Positions 1 through 11,329 of a DNA stretch of 64,000 nt are shown here, piece by piece. This DNA is from Ptiloglossa arizonensis. Lineage: Eukaryota; Arthropoda; Insecta; Hymenoptera; Colletidae. The stretch lies in the NCBI RefSeq assembly GCF_051014685.1, contig NW_027479291.1, positions 62,001 to 126,000 on the forward strand, in the 5' to 3' direction. Position numbers and translations under genes: made by a program. The notes beneath the pieces are model-generated. The model had not been told where the DNA came from. It saw nothing but the letters and a program-made list of their open reading frames with translations, and made no database searches. The first letter of the stretch is position 1. Each line of letters starts with the position of its first letter.

Positions 1-1320
1 AGCATCAGAACTGCGAAAATTTTGAGTTTCTCAAGCGTTTCTTACCTCCAAACTACCATATCTCGCGAACGGTTCGGCCAATCCGCAAAATTTCTGTTGC
101 TTCTGAAAGTAGAAACTCGCCCGATTACAACGGTATGCGTACTTCTCCCCTAGGCCGTTGTAGTCATTCGTTTCGAGCATCAGAACTGCGAAAATTTTGA
201 GTTTCTCAAGCGTTTCTTATTTCCAAACTGCCATATCTCGCGAACGGATCGACTAATCCGCAAAATTTCTGTTGCATCTGAAAGTAGAAACTCGCCCGAT
301 TACAACGGTATGCGTACTTTTCCCCTAGGCCGTTCTAGTTATTCGTTTCGAGCATCAGAACTGCGAAAATTTTGAGTTTCTCAAGCGTTTCTTACCTCCA
401 AACTGCCATATCTCGCGAACGGATTGACCAATCCGCAAAATTTCTGTTGCATCTGAAAGTAGAAACTCGCCCGATTACAACGGTATGCGTACTTTTCCCC
501 TAGGCCGTTCTAGTTACTCGTTTCGAGCATCAGAACTGCGAAAATTTTGAGTTTCTCAAGCGTTTCTTACCTCCAAACTACCATATCTCGCGAACGGATC
601 GACCAATCCGCAAAATTTCTATTGCTTCTGAAAGTAGAAACTCGCCCGATTACAACGGTATGCGCACTTCTCCCCTAGGCGGTTGTAGTCATTCGTTTCG
701 AGTATCAGAACTGCGAAAATTTTGAGTTTCTCAAGCGTTTCTTATCTCCAAACTGCCATATCTCGCGAACGGATTGATCAATCCGCAAAATTTCTGTTGC
801 ATCTGAAAGTAGAAACTCGCCCGATTACAACGGTATGCGCACTTTTCCCCTAGGCGTTTCTAGTTATTCGTTTCGAGCATCAGAACTGCGAAAATTTTGA
901 GTTTCTCAAGCGTTTCTTACCTCCAAACTGCCATATCTCGCGAACGGATAGACCAATCCGCAAAATTTCTGTTGCATCTGAAAGTAGAAACTCGCCCGAT
1001 TACAACGGTATGCGTACTTTTCCCCTAGGCCGTTCTAGTTACTCGTTTCGAGCATCAGAACTGCGAAAATGTTGAGTTTCTCAAGCGTTTCTTATCTCCA
1101 AACTGGCATATCTCGCGAACGGATTGACCAATCCGCAAAATTTCTGTTGCATCTGAAAGTAGAAACTCGCCCGATTACAACGGTATGCGTACTTTTCCCC
1201 TAGGCCGTTCTAGTTACTCGTTTCGAGCATCAGAACTGCGAAAATTTTGAGTTTCTCAAGCGTTTCTTACCTCCAAACTACCATATCTCGCGAACGGATC
1301 GACCAATCCGCAAAATTTCT

Positions 1321-1335
1321 GTTGCTTCTAAGTAG
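1321..1335. repeat. 2-bp deletion in one monomer
   Basis: Here the unit reads GCTTCTAAGTAGAAAC where neighbours read GCTTCTGAAAGTAGAAAC, so two bases are missing. The monomer is 173 bp and the unit start moves from 1401 to 1399. It is the only 2-bp length change found in the window and is not shared with any other block, so it looks like a recent local event or a sequencing or consensus error. Confidence 0.85.
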
Positions 1336-1467
1336 AAACTCGCCCGATTACAACGGTATGCGTACTTCTCCCCTAGGCCGTTGTAGTCATTCGTTTCGAG
1401 CATCAGAACTGCGAAAATTTTGAGTTTCTCAAGCGTTTCTTATCTCCAAACTGCCATATCTCGCGAA

Positions 1468-1483
1468 CGGATTGATCAATCCG
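1468..1483. repeat. Perfect 16-bp palindrome in the GATC monomer class (example)
   Basis: CGGATTGATCAATCCG reads the same on both strands and occupies monomer positions 70-85. It follows another short palindrome, TCGCGA, at 63-68. The same 16-mer is at 770-785 and recurs in many units; 6 of the first 30 monomers (1-5248) have it. The commonest class has GATTGACC instead and keeps 7-bp arms around a 2-bp centre. Other classes (TTCGACC, ATAGACC, ATCGACC, AGCGACC) break the dyad to 3-5 bp arms. Satellites without a CENP-B box often carry short dyads, so a structural role is possible, but that is inference. Confidence 0.9.
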
Positions 1484-4400
1484 CAAAATTTCTGTTGCAT
1501 CTGAAAGTAGAAACTCGCCCGATTACAACGGTATGCGCACTTTTCCCCTAGGCGGTTCTAGTTATTCGTTTCGAGCATCAGAACTGCGAAAATTTTGAGT
1601 TTCTCAAGCGATTCTTACCTCCAAACTGCCATATCTCGCGAACGGATTGACCAATCCGCAAAATTTCTGTTGCATCTGAAAGTAGAAACTAGCCCGATTA
1701 CAACGGTAGGTGTAGTTTTCCCCTAGGCCGTTCTTGTTATTCGTATCGAGCATCAGAACTGCGAAAATTTTGAGTTTCTCAAGCGTTTCTTACCTCCAAA
1801 CTGCCATATCTCGCGAACGGATAGACCAATCCGCAAAATTTCTGTTGCATCTGAAAGTAGAAACTCGCCCGATTACAACGGTATGCGTACTTTTCCCCTA
1901 GGCCGTTCTAGTTACTCGTTTCGAGCATCAGAACTGCGAAAATTTTGAGTTTCTCAAGCGTTTCTTACATCCAAACTACCATATCTCGCGAACGGAGCGA
2001 CCAATCCGCAAAATTTCTGTTGCTTCTGAAAGTAGAAACTCGCCCGATTACAACGGTATGCGTACTTCTCCGCTAGGCCGTTGTAGTCATTCGTTTCGAG
2101 CATCAGAACTGCGAAAATTTTGAGTTTCTCAAGCGTTTCTTACCTCCAAACTACCATATCTCGCGAACGGAGCGACCAATCCGCAAAATTTCTGTTGCTT
2201 CTGAAAGTAGAAACTCGCCCGATTACAACGGTATGCGTACTTTTCCCCTAGGCCGTTCTAGTTATTCGTTTCGAGCATCAGAACTGCGAAAATTTTGAGT
2301 TTCTCAAGCGTTTCTTACCTCCAAACTGCCATATCTCGCGAACGGATTGAACAATCCGCAAAATTTCTGTTGCTTCTGAAAGTAGAAATTCGCCCGATTA
2401 CAACGGTATGCGTACTTCTCCCCTAGGCCGTTGTAGTCATTCGTTTCGAGCATCAGAACTGCGAAAATTTTGAGTTTCTCAAGCGTTTCATATCTCCAAA
2501 CTGCCATATCTCGCGAACGGATTGATCAATCCGCAAAATTTCTGTTGCATCTGAAAGTAGAAACTCGCCCGATTACAACGCTATGCGAACTTTTCCCCTA
2601 GGCGGTCCTAGTTATTCGTTTCGAGCATCAGAACTGCGAAAATTTTGAGTTTCTCAAGCGTTTCTTATTTCCAAACTGCCATATCTCGCGGACGGATTGA
2701 CCAATCCGCAAAATTTCTGTTGCATCTGAAAGTAGAAACTCGCCCGATTACAACGGTATGCGTACTTCTCCCCTAGGCCGTTCTAGTTATTCGTTTCGAG
2801 CATCAGAACTGCGAAAATTTTGAGTTTCTCAAGCGTTTCTTACCTCCAAACTGCCATATCTCGCGAACCGATTGACCAATCCGCAAAATTTCTGTTGCAT
2901 CTGAAAGTAGAAACTCGCCCGATTACAACGGTGTGCGTACTTTTCCCCTAGGCCGTTCTAGTTACTCGTTTCGAGCATCAGAACTGCGAAAATTTTGAGT
3001 TTCTCAAGCGTTTCTTACCTCCAAACTACCATATCTCGCGAACGGTTCGACCAATCCGCAAAATTTCTGTTGCTTCTGAAAGTAGAAACTCGCCCGATTA
3101 CAACGGTATGCGTACTTCTCCCCTAGGCCGTTGTAGTCATTCGTTTCGAGCATCAGAACTGCGAAAATTTTGAGTTTCTCAAGCGTTTCTTATTTCCAAA
3201 CTGCCATATCTCGCGAACGGATTGACTAATCCGCAAAATTTCTGTTGCATCTGAAAGTAGAAACTCGCCCGATTACAACGGTATGCGTACTTTTCCCCTA
3301 GGCCGTTCTAGTTATTCGTTTCGAGCATCAGAACTGCGAAAATTTTGAGTTTCTCAAGCGTTTCTTACCTCCAAACTGCCATATCTCGCGAACGGATTGA
3401 TCAATCCGCAAAATTTCTGTTGCATCTGAAAGTAGAAACTCGCCCGATTACAACGGTATGCGTACTTTTCCCCTAGGCCGTTCTAGTTACTCGTTTCGAG
3501 CATCAGAACTGCGAAAATTTTGAGTTTCTTAAGCGTTTCTTATCTCCAAACTGGCATATCTCGCGAACGGATTGACCAATCCGCAAAATTTCTGTTGCAT
3601 CTGAAAGTAGAAACTCGCCCGATTACACCGGTATGCGTACTTTTCCCCTAGGCTGTTCTAGTTACTCGTTTCGAGCATCAGAACTGCGAAAATTTTGAGT
3701 TTCTCAAGCGTTTCTTACATCCAAACTACCATATCTCGCGAACGGTTCGACCAATCCGCAAAATTTCTGTTGCTTCTGAAAGTAGAAACTCGCCCGATTA
3801 CAACGGTATGCGTACTTCTCCCCTAGGCCGTTGTAGTCATTCGTTTCGAGCATCAGAACTGCGAAAATTTTGAGTTTCTCAAGCGTTTCTTATCTCCAAA
3901 CTGCCATATCTCGCGAACGGATTGATCAATCCGCAAAATTTCTGTTGCATCTGAAAGTAGAAACTCGCCCGATTACAACGGTATGCGCATTTTTCCCCTA
4001 GGCGGTTCTAGTTATTCGTTTCGAGCATCAGAACTGCGAAAATTTTGAGTTTCTCAAGCGTTTCTTACCTCCAAACTGCCATATCTCGCGAACGGATTGA
4101 CCAATCCGCAAAATTTCTGTTGCTTCTGAAAGTAGAAACTCGCCCGATTACAACGGTATGCGTACTTCTCCCCTAGGCCGTTGTAGTCATTCGTTTCGAG
4201 CATCAGAACTGCGAAAATTTTGAGTTTCTCAAGCGTTTCTTATCTCCAAACTGCCATATCTCGCGAACGGATTGATCAATCCGCAAAATTTCTGTTGCAT
4301 CTGAAAGTAGAAACTCGCCCGATTACAAAGGTATGCGTACTTTTCCCCTAGGCCGTTCTAGTTACTCGTTTCGAGCATCAGAACTGCGAAAATTTTGAGT

Positions 4401-4889
4401 TTCTCAAGCGTTTCTTACCTCCAAACTACCATATCTCGCGAACGGATTGACCAATCCGCAAAATTTCTGTTGCATCTGAAAGTAGAAACTAGCCCGATTA
4501 CAACGGTAGGTGTAGTTTTCCCCTAGGCCGTTCTAGTTATTCGTATCGAGCATCAGAACTGCGAAAATTTTGAGTTTCTCAAGCGTTTCTTACCTCCAAA
4601 CTACCATATCTCGCGAACGGATCGACCAATCCGCAAAATTTCTGTTGCTTCTGAAAGTAGAAACTCGCCCGATTACAACGGTATGCGTACTTCTCCCCTA
4701 GGCCGTTGTAGTCATTCGTTTCGAGCATCAGAACTGCGAAAATTTTGAGTTTCTCAAGCGTTTCTTATCTCCAAACTGCCATATCTCGCGAACGGATTGA
4801 GCAATCCGCAAAATTTCTGTTGCATCTGAAAGTAGAAACTCGCCCGATTACAACGGTAGGTGTAGTTTTCCCCTAGGCCGTTCTAGTTA

Positions 4890-7800
4890 TTCGTTTCGAG
4901 CATCAGAACTGCGAAAATTTTGAGTTTCTCAAGCGTTTCTTACCTCCAAACTGCCATATCGCGCGAACGGATAGACCAATCCGCAAAATTTCTGTTGCAT
5001 CTGAAAGTAGAAACTCGCCCGATTACAATGGTATGCGTACTTTTCCCCTAGGCCGTTCTAGTTATTCGTTTCGAGCATCAGAACTGCGAAAATTTTGAGT
5101 TTCTCAAGCGTTTCTTACCTCCAAACTGCCATATCTCGCGAACGGATTGACCAATCCGCAAAATTTCTGTTGCATCTGAAAGTAGAAACTCGCCCGATTA
5201 CAACGGTAGGTGTAGTTTTCCCCTAGGCCGTTCTAGTTATTCGTATCGAGCATCAGAACTGCGAAAATTTTGAGTTTCTCAAGCGTGTCTTACCTCCAAA
5301 CTGCCATATCTCGCGAACGGATAGACCAATCCGCAAAATTTCTGTTGCATCTGAAAGTAGAAACTCGCCCGATTACAACGGTATGCGTACTTTTCCCCTA
5401 GGCCGTTCTAGTTATTCGTTTCGAGCATCAGAACTGCGAAAATTTTGAGTTTCTCAAGCGTTTCTTACCTCCAAACTGCCATATCTCGCGAACGGATTGA
5501 CCAATCCGCAAAATTTCTGTTGCATCTGAAAGTAGAAACTCGCCCGATTACAACGGTATGCGTACTTTTCCCCTAGGCCGTTCTAGTTACTCGTTTCGAG
5601 CATCAGAACTGCGAAAATTTTGAGTTTCTTAAGCGTTTCTTATCTCCAAACTGGCGTATCTCGCGAACGGATTGACCAATCCGCAAAATTTCTGTTGCAT
5701 CTGAAAGTAGAAACTCGCCCGATTACACCGGTATGCGTACTTTTCCCCTAGGCCGTTCTAGTTACTCGTTTCGAGCATCAGAACTGCGAAAATTTTGAGT
5801 TTCTCAAGCGTTTCTTACCTCCAAACTACCATATCTCGCGAACGGTTCGACCAATCCGCAAAATTTCTGTTGCTTCTGAAAGTAGAAACTCGCCCGATTA
5901 CAACGGTATGCGTACTTCTCCCCTAGGCCGTTGTAGTCATTCGTTTCGAGCATCAGAACTGCGAAAATTTTGAGTTTCTCAAGCGTTTCTTATCTCCAAA
6001 CTGCCATATCTCGCGAACGGATTGATCAATCCGCAAAATTTCTGTTGCATCTGAAAGTAGAAACTCGCCCGATTACAACGGTATGCGCATTTTTCCCCTA
6101 GGCTGTTCTAGTTATTCGTTTCGAGCATCAGAACTGCGAAAATTTTGAGTTTCTCAAGCGTTTCTTACCTCCAAACTGCCATATCTCGCGAACGGATTGA
6201 CAAATCCGCAAAATTTCTGTTGCTTCTGAAAGTAGAAACTCTCCCGATTACAACGGTATGCGTACTTCTCCCCTAGGCCGTTGTAGTCATTCGTTTCGAG
6301 CATCAGAACTGCGAAAATTTTGAGTTTCTCAAGCGTTTCTTATCTCCAAACTGCCATATCTCGCGAACGGATTGATCAATCCGCAAAATTTCTGTTGCAT
6401 CTGAAAGTAGAAACTCGCCCGATTACAACGGTATTCGCACTTTTCCCCTAGCCCGTTCTAGTTATTCGTGTCGAGCATCAGAACTGCGAAAATTTTGAGT
6501 TTCTCAAGCGTTTCTTATCTCCAAACTGCCATATCTCGCGAACGGATTGATCAATCTGCAAAATTTCTGTTGCATCTGAAAGTAGATATTCGCTCGATTA
6601 CAACGGTATGCGCACTTTTCCCCTAGGCGGTTCTAGTTATTCGTTTCGAGCATCAGAACTGCGAAAATTTTGAGTTTCTCAAGCGATTCTTACCTCCAAA
6701 CTGCCATATCTCGCGAACGGATTGACCAATCCGCAAAATTTCTGTTGCATCTGAAAGTAGAAACTAGCCCGATTACAACGGTAGGTGTAGTTTTCCCCTA
6801 GGCCGTTCTAGTTATTCGTATCGAGCATCAGAACTGCGAAAATTTTGAGTTTCTCAAGCGTTTCTTACCTCCAAACTGCCATATCTCGCGAACGGATAGA
6901 CCAATCCGCAAAATTTCTGTTGCATCTAAAAGTAGAAACTCGCCCGATTACAACGGTATGCGTACTTTTCCCCTAGGCCGTTCTAGTTACTCGTTTCGAG
7001 CATCAGAACTGCGAAAATTTTGAGTTTCTCAAGCGTTTCTTACCTCCAAACTACCATATCTCGCGAACGGATCGACCAATCCGCAAAATTTCTGTTGCTT
7101 CTGAAAGTAGAAACTCGCCCGATTACAACGGTATGCGTACTTCTCCCCTAGGCCGTTGTAGTCATTCGTTTCGAGCATCAGAACTGCGAAAATTTTGAGT
7201 TTCTCAAGCGTTTCTTATCTCCAAAATGCCATATCTCGCGAACGGATTGATCAATCCGCAAAATTTCTGTTGCATCTGAAAGTAGAAACTCGCCCGATTA
7301 CAACGGTATGCTCATTTTTCCCCTAGGCGGTTCTAGTTATTCGTTTCGAGCATCAGAACTGCGAAAATTTTGAGTTTCTCAAGCGTTTCTTACCTCCAAA
7401 CTGCCATATCTCGCGAACGGATTGACCAATCCGCAAAATTTCTGTTGCTTCTGAAAGTAGAAACTCGCCCGATTACAACGGTATGCGTACTTCTCCCCTA
7501 GGCCGTTGTAGTCATTCGTTTCGAGCATCAGAACTGCGAAAATTTTGAGTTTCTCAAGCGTTTCTTATCTCCAAACTGCCATATCTCGCGAACGGATTGA
7601 TCAATCCGCAAAATTTCTGTTGCATCTGAAAGTAGAAACGCGCCCGATTACAAAGGTATGCGTACTTTTCCCCTAGGCCGTTCTAGTTACTCGTTTCGAG
7701 CATCAGAACTGCGAAAATTTTGAGTTTCTCAAGCGTTTCTTACCTCCAAACTACCATATCTCGCGAACGGATTGACCAATCCGCAAAATTTCTGTTGCAT

Positions 7801-8017
7801 CTGAAAGTAGAAACTAGCCCGATTACAACGGTAGGTGTAGTTTTCCCCTAGGCCGTTCTAGTTATTCGTATCGAGCATCAGAACTGCGAAAATTTTGAGT
7901 TTCTCAAGCGTTTCTTACCTCCAAACTGCCATATCTCGCGAACGGATAGACCAATCCGCAAAATTTCTGTTGCATCTGAAAGTAGAAACTCGCCCGATTA
8001 CAACGGTATGCGTACTT
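4890..8017. repeat. Source copy of an 18-monomer tandem duplication
   Basis: Bases 4890-6398 match 8040-9548 at an offset of 3,150 bp (18 monomers). Bases 7078-8017 match 9528-10467 at an offset of 2,450 bp (14 monomers). Shared rare variants include GCGCGAACGG (4961/8111), CTGGCGTATC (5651/8801), GACAAATCC (6198/9348), ACTCTCCCG (6238/9388), CCAAAATGCC (7221/9671), GCTCATTTTTC (7310/9760) and AAACGCGCCC with CAAAGG (7637/10087). One visible difference is AAGCGTGTCT at 5281 against AAGCGTTTCT at 8431. The stretch 6399-7077, with the rare TATTCGCAC, AGCCCG and AGATATTCGCTCG variants, is absent from the second copy. Confidence 0.85.
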
Positions 8018-8039
8018 CTCCCCTAGGCCGTTGTAGTCA

Positions 8040-10467
8040 TTCGTTTCGAGCATCAGAACTGCGAAAATTTTGAGTTTCTCAAGCGTTTCTTACCTCCAAA
8101 CTGCCATATCGCGCGAACGGATAGACCAATCCGCAAAATTTCTGTTGCATCTGAAAGTAGAAACTCGCCCGATTACAATGGTATGCGTACTTTTCCCCTA
8201 GGCCGTTCTAGTTATTCGTTTCGAGCATCAGAACTGCGAAAATTTTGAGTTTCTCAAGCGTTTCTTACCTCCAAACTGCCATATCTCGCGAACGGATTGA
8301 CCAATCCGCAAAATTTCTGTTGCATCTGAAAGTAGAAACTCGCCCGATTACAACGGTAGGTGTAGTTTTCCCCTAGGCCGTTCTAGTTATTCGTATCGAG
8401 CATCAGAACTGCGAAAATTTTGAGTTTCTCAAGCGTTTCTTACCTCCAAACTGCCATATCTCGCGAACGGATAGACCAATCCGCAAAATTTCTGTTGCAT
8501 CTGAAAGTAGAAACTCGCCCGATTACAACGGTATGCGTACTTTTCCCCTAGGCCGTTCTAGTTATTCGTTTCGAGCATCAGAACTGCGAAAATTTTGAGT
8601 TTCTCAAGCGTTTCTTACCTCCAAACTGCCATATCTCGCGAACGGATTGACCAATCCGCAAAATTTCTGTTGCATCTGAAAGTAGAAACTCGCCCGATTA
8701 CAACGGTATGCGTACTTTTCCCCTAGGCCGTTCTAGTTACTCGTTTCGAGCATCAGAACTGCGAAAATTTTGAGTTTCTTAAGCGTTTCTTATCTCCAAA
8801 CTGGCGTATCTCGCGAACGGATTGACCAATCCGCAAAATTTCTGTTGCATCTGAAAGTAGAAACTCGCCCGATTACACCGGTATGCGTACTTTTCCCCTA
8901 GGCCGTTCTAGTTACTCGTTTCGAGCATCAGAACTGCGAAAATTTTGAGTTTCTCAAGCGTTTCTTACCTCCAAACTACCATATCTCGCGAACGGTTCGA
9001 CCAATCCGCAAAATTTCTGTTGCTTCTGAAAGTAGAAACTCGCCCGATTACAACGGTATGCGTACTTCTCCCCTAGGCCGTTGTAGTCATTCGTTTCGAG
9101 CATCAGAACTGCGAAAATTTTGAGTTTCTCAAGCGTTTCTTATCTCCAAACTGCCATATCTCGCGAACGGATTGATCAATCCGCAAAATTTCTGTTGCAT
9201 CTGAAAGTAGAAACTCGCCCGATTACAACGGTATGCGCATTTTTCCCCTAGGCTGTTCTAGTTATTCGTTTCGAGCATCAGAACTGCGAAAATTTTGAGT
9301 TTCTCAAGCGTTTCTTACCTCCAAACTGCCATATCTCGCGAACGGATTGACAAATCCGCAAAATTTCTGTTGCTTCTGAAAGTAGAAACTCTCCCGATTA
9401 CAACGGTATGCGTACTTCTCCCCTAGGCCGTTGTAGTCATTCGTTTCGAGCATCAGAACTGCGAAAATTTTGAGTTTCTCAAGCGTTTCTTATCTCCAAA
9501 CTGCCATATCTCGCGAACGGATTGATCAATCCGCAAAATTTCTGTTGCTTCTGAAAGTAGAAACTCGCCCGATTACAACGGTATGCGTACTTCTCCCCTA
9601 GGCCGTTGTAGTCATTCGTTTCGAGCATCAGAACTGCGAAAATTTTGAGTTTCTCAAGCGTTTCTTATCTCCAAAATGCCATATCTCGCGAACGGATTGA
9701 TCAATCCGCAAAATTTCTGTTGCATCTGAAAGTAGAAACTCGCCCGATTACAACGGTATGCTCATTTTTCCCCTAGGCGGTTCTAGTTATTCGTTTCGAG
9801 CATCAGAACTGCGAAAATTTTGAGTTTCTCAAGCGTTTCTTACCTCCAAACTGCCATATCTCGCGAACGGATTGACCAATCCGCAAAATTTCTGTTGCTT
9901 CTGAAAGTAGAAACTCGCCCGATTACAACGGTATGCGTACTTCTCCCCTAGGCCGTTGTAGTCATTCGTTTCGAGCATCAGAACTGCGAAAATTTTGAGT
10001 TTCTCAAGCGTTTCTTATCTCCAAACTGCCATATCTCGCGAACGGATTGATCAATCCGCAAAATTTCTGTTGCATCTGAAAGTAGAAACGCGCCCGATTA
10101 CAAAGGTATGCGTACTTTTCCCCTAGGCCGTTCTAGTTACTCGTTTCGAGCATCAGAACTGCGAAAATTTTGAGTTTCTCAAGCGTTTCTTACCTCCAAA
10201 CTACCATATCTCGCGAACGGATTGACCAATCCGCAAAATTTCTGTTGCATCTGAAAGTAGAAACTAGCCCGATTACAACGGTAGGTGTAGTTTTCCCCTA
10301 GGCCGTTCTAGTTATTCGTATCGAGCATCAGAACTGCGAAAATTTTGAGTTTCTCAAGCGTTTCTTACCTCCAAACTGCCATATCTCGCGAACGGATAGA
10401 CCAATCCGCAAAATTTCTGTTGCATCTGAAAGTAGAAACTCGCCCGATTACAACGGTATGCGTACTT
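8040..10467. repeat. Second copy of the 18-monomer duplication, 4 monomers shorter
   Basis: This block repeats 4890-8017 in the same order but lacks 700 bp (4 monomers) equivalent to about 6399-7077. The break lies at 9528-9548, where the sequence fits both source segments. The simplest reading is tandem duplication followed by deletion of four units through exchange between homologous positions of different monomers. An insertion into the first copy would give the same picture, but the missing variants recur elsewhere (25.85-26.1 and 36.7-36.9 kb), so I prefer deletion. Confidence 0.8.
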
Positions 10468-11329
10468 TTCCCCTAGGCCGTTCTAGTTACTCGTTTCGAG
10501 CATCAGAACTGCGAAAATTTTGAGTTTCTCAAGCGTTTCTTACCTCCAAACTACCATATCTCGCGAACGGATCGACCAATCCGCAAAATTTCTGTTGCTT
10601 CTGAAAGTAGAAACTCGCCCGATTACAACGGTATGCGTACTTCTCCGCTAGGCCGTTGTAGTCATTCGTTTCGAGCATCAGAACTGCGAAAATTTTGAGT
10701 TTCTCAAGCGTTTCTTATCTCCAAACTGCCATATCTCGCAAACGGATTGATCAATCCGCAAAATTTCTGTTGCATCTGAAAGTAGAAACTCGCCCGATTA
10801 CAACGGTATGCGCACTTTTCCCCTAGGCCGTTCTAGTTATTCGTGTCGAGCATCAGAACTTCGAAAATTTTGAGTTTCTCAAGCGTTTCTTACATCCAAA
10901 CTACCATATCTCGCGAACGGATCGACCAATCCGCAAAATTTCTGTTGCTTCTGAAAGTAGAAACTCGCCCGATTACAACGGTATGCGTACTTCTCCCATA
11001 GGCCGTTGTAGTCATTCGTTTCGAGCATCAGAACTGCGAAAATTTTGAGTTTCTCAAGCGTTTCTTATCTCCAAACTGCCATATCTCGCGAACGGATTGA
11101 GCAATCCGCAAAATTTCTGTTGCATCTGAAAGTAGAAACTCGCCCGATTACAACGGTAGGTGTAGTTTTCCCCTAGGCCGTTCTAGTTATTCGTTTCGAG
11201 CATCAGAACTGCGAAAATTTTGAGTTTCTCAAGCGTTTCTTACCTCCAAACTGCCATATCGCGCGAACGGATAGACCAATCCGCAAAATTTCTGTTGCAT
11301 CTGAAAGTAGAAACTCGCCCGATTACAAT

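Larger units (their letters stand above)
1..11329. repeat. Domain I (type I monomers, palindrome-rich)
   Basis: About 65 monomers. Classes seen include TTCGACC or ATCGACC with CTACCA and the linked CTTCTG / ACTTCTCC / TTGTAGTCATT tail; GATTGATCAATCC with GCACTTTTCC or GCATTTTTCC and a GGCGGTTC tail; ATAGACC; and the TAGGTGTAG tail often followed by GTATCGAGC. The order of units at 2449-3480 resembles 19074-20105 (offset 16,625 bp, 95 monomers), including the AACCG and GTGTGCGTAC variants. The run from 3499 continues the match at offset 17,325 bp (99 monomers), so four monomers were gained or lost between the two places. No gene or other element is present. Confidence 0.85.

Noticed and set aside
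120..134. Possible CENP-B-box-like site, CCCGATTACAACGGT, on the reverse strand of each monomer
   Set aside because: It matches 7 of the 9 essential positions of the box but lacks the final two (GT in place of AA). A 7-of-9 match is expected roughly once in two random 175-bp sequences, so it is not evidence of CENP-B binding.
171..193. Inverted repeat TTTCG...CGAAA across the monomer boundary
   Set aside because: Only 5-bp arms with a 13-bp loop; too weak to separate from chance in an A/T-rich tract.
2304..2507. 67-codon open frame on the minus strand
   Set aside because: It lies wholly inside satellite monomers and is open only through chance substitutions (for example GAAATTCGCC at 2386). 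It is not conserved in neighbouring units.
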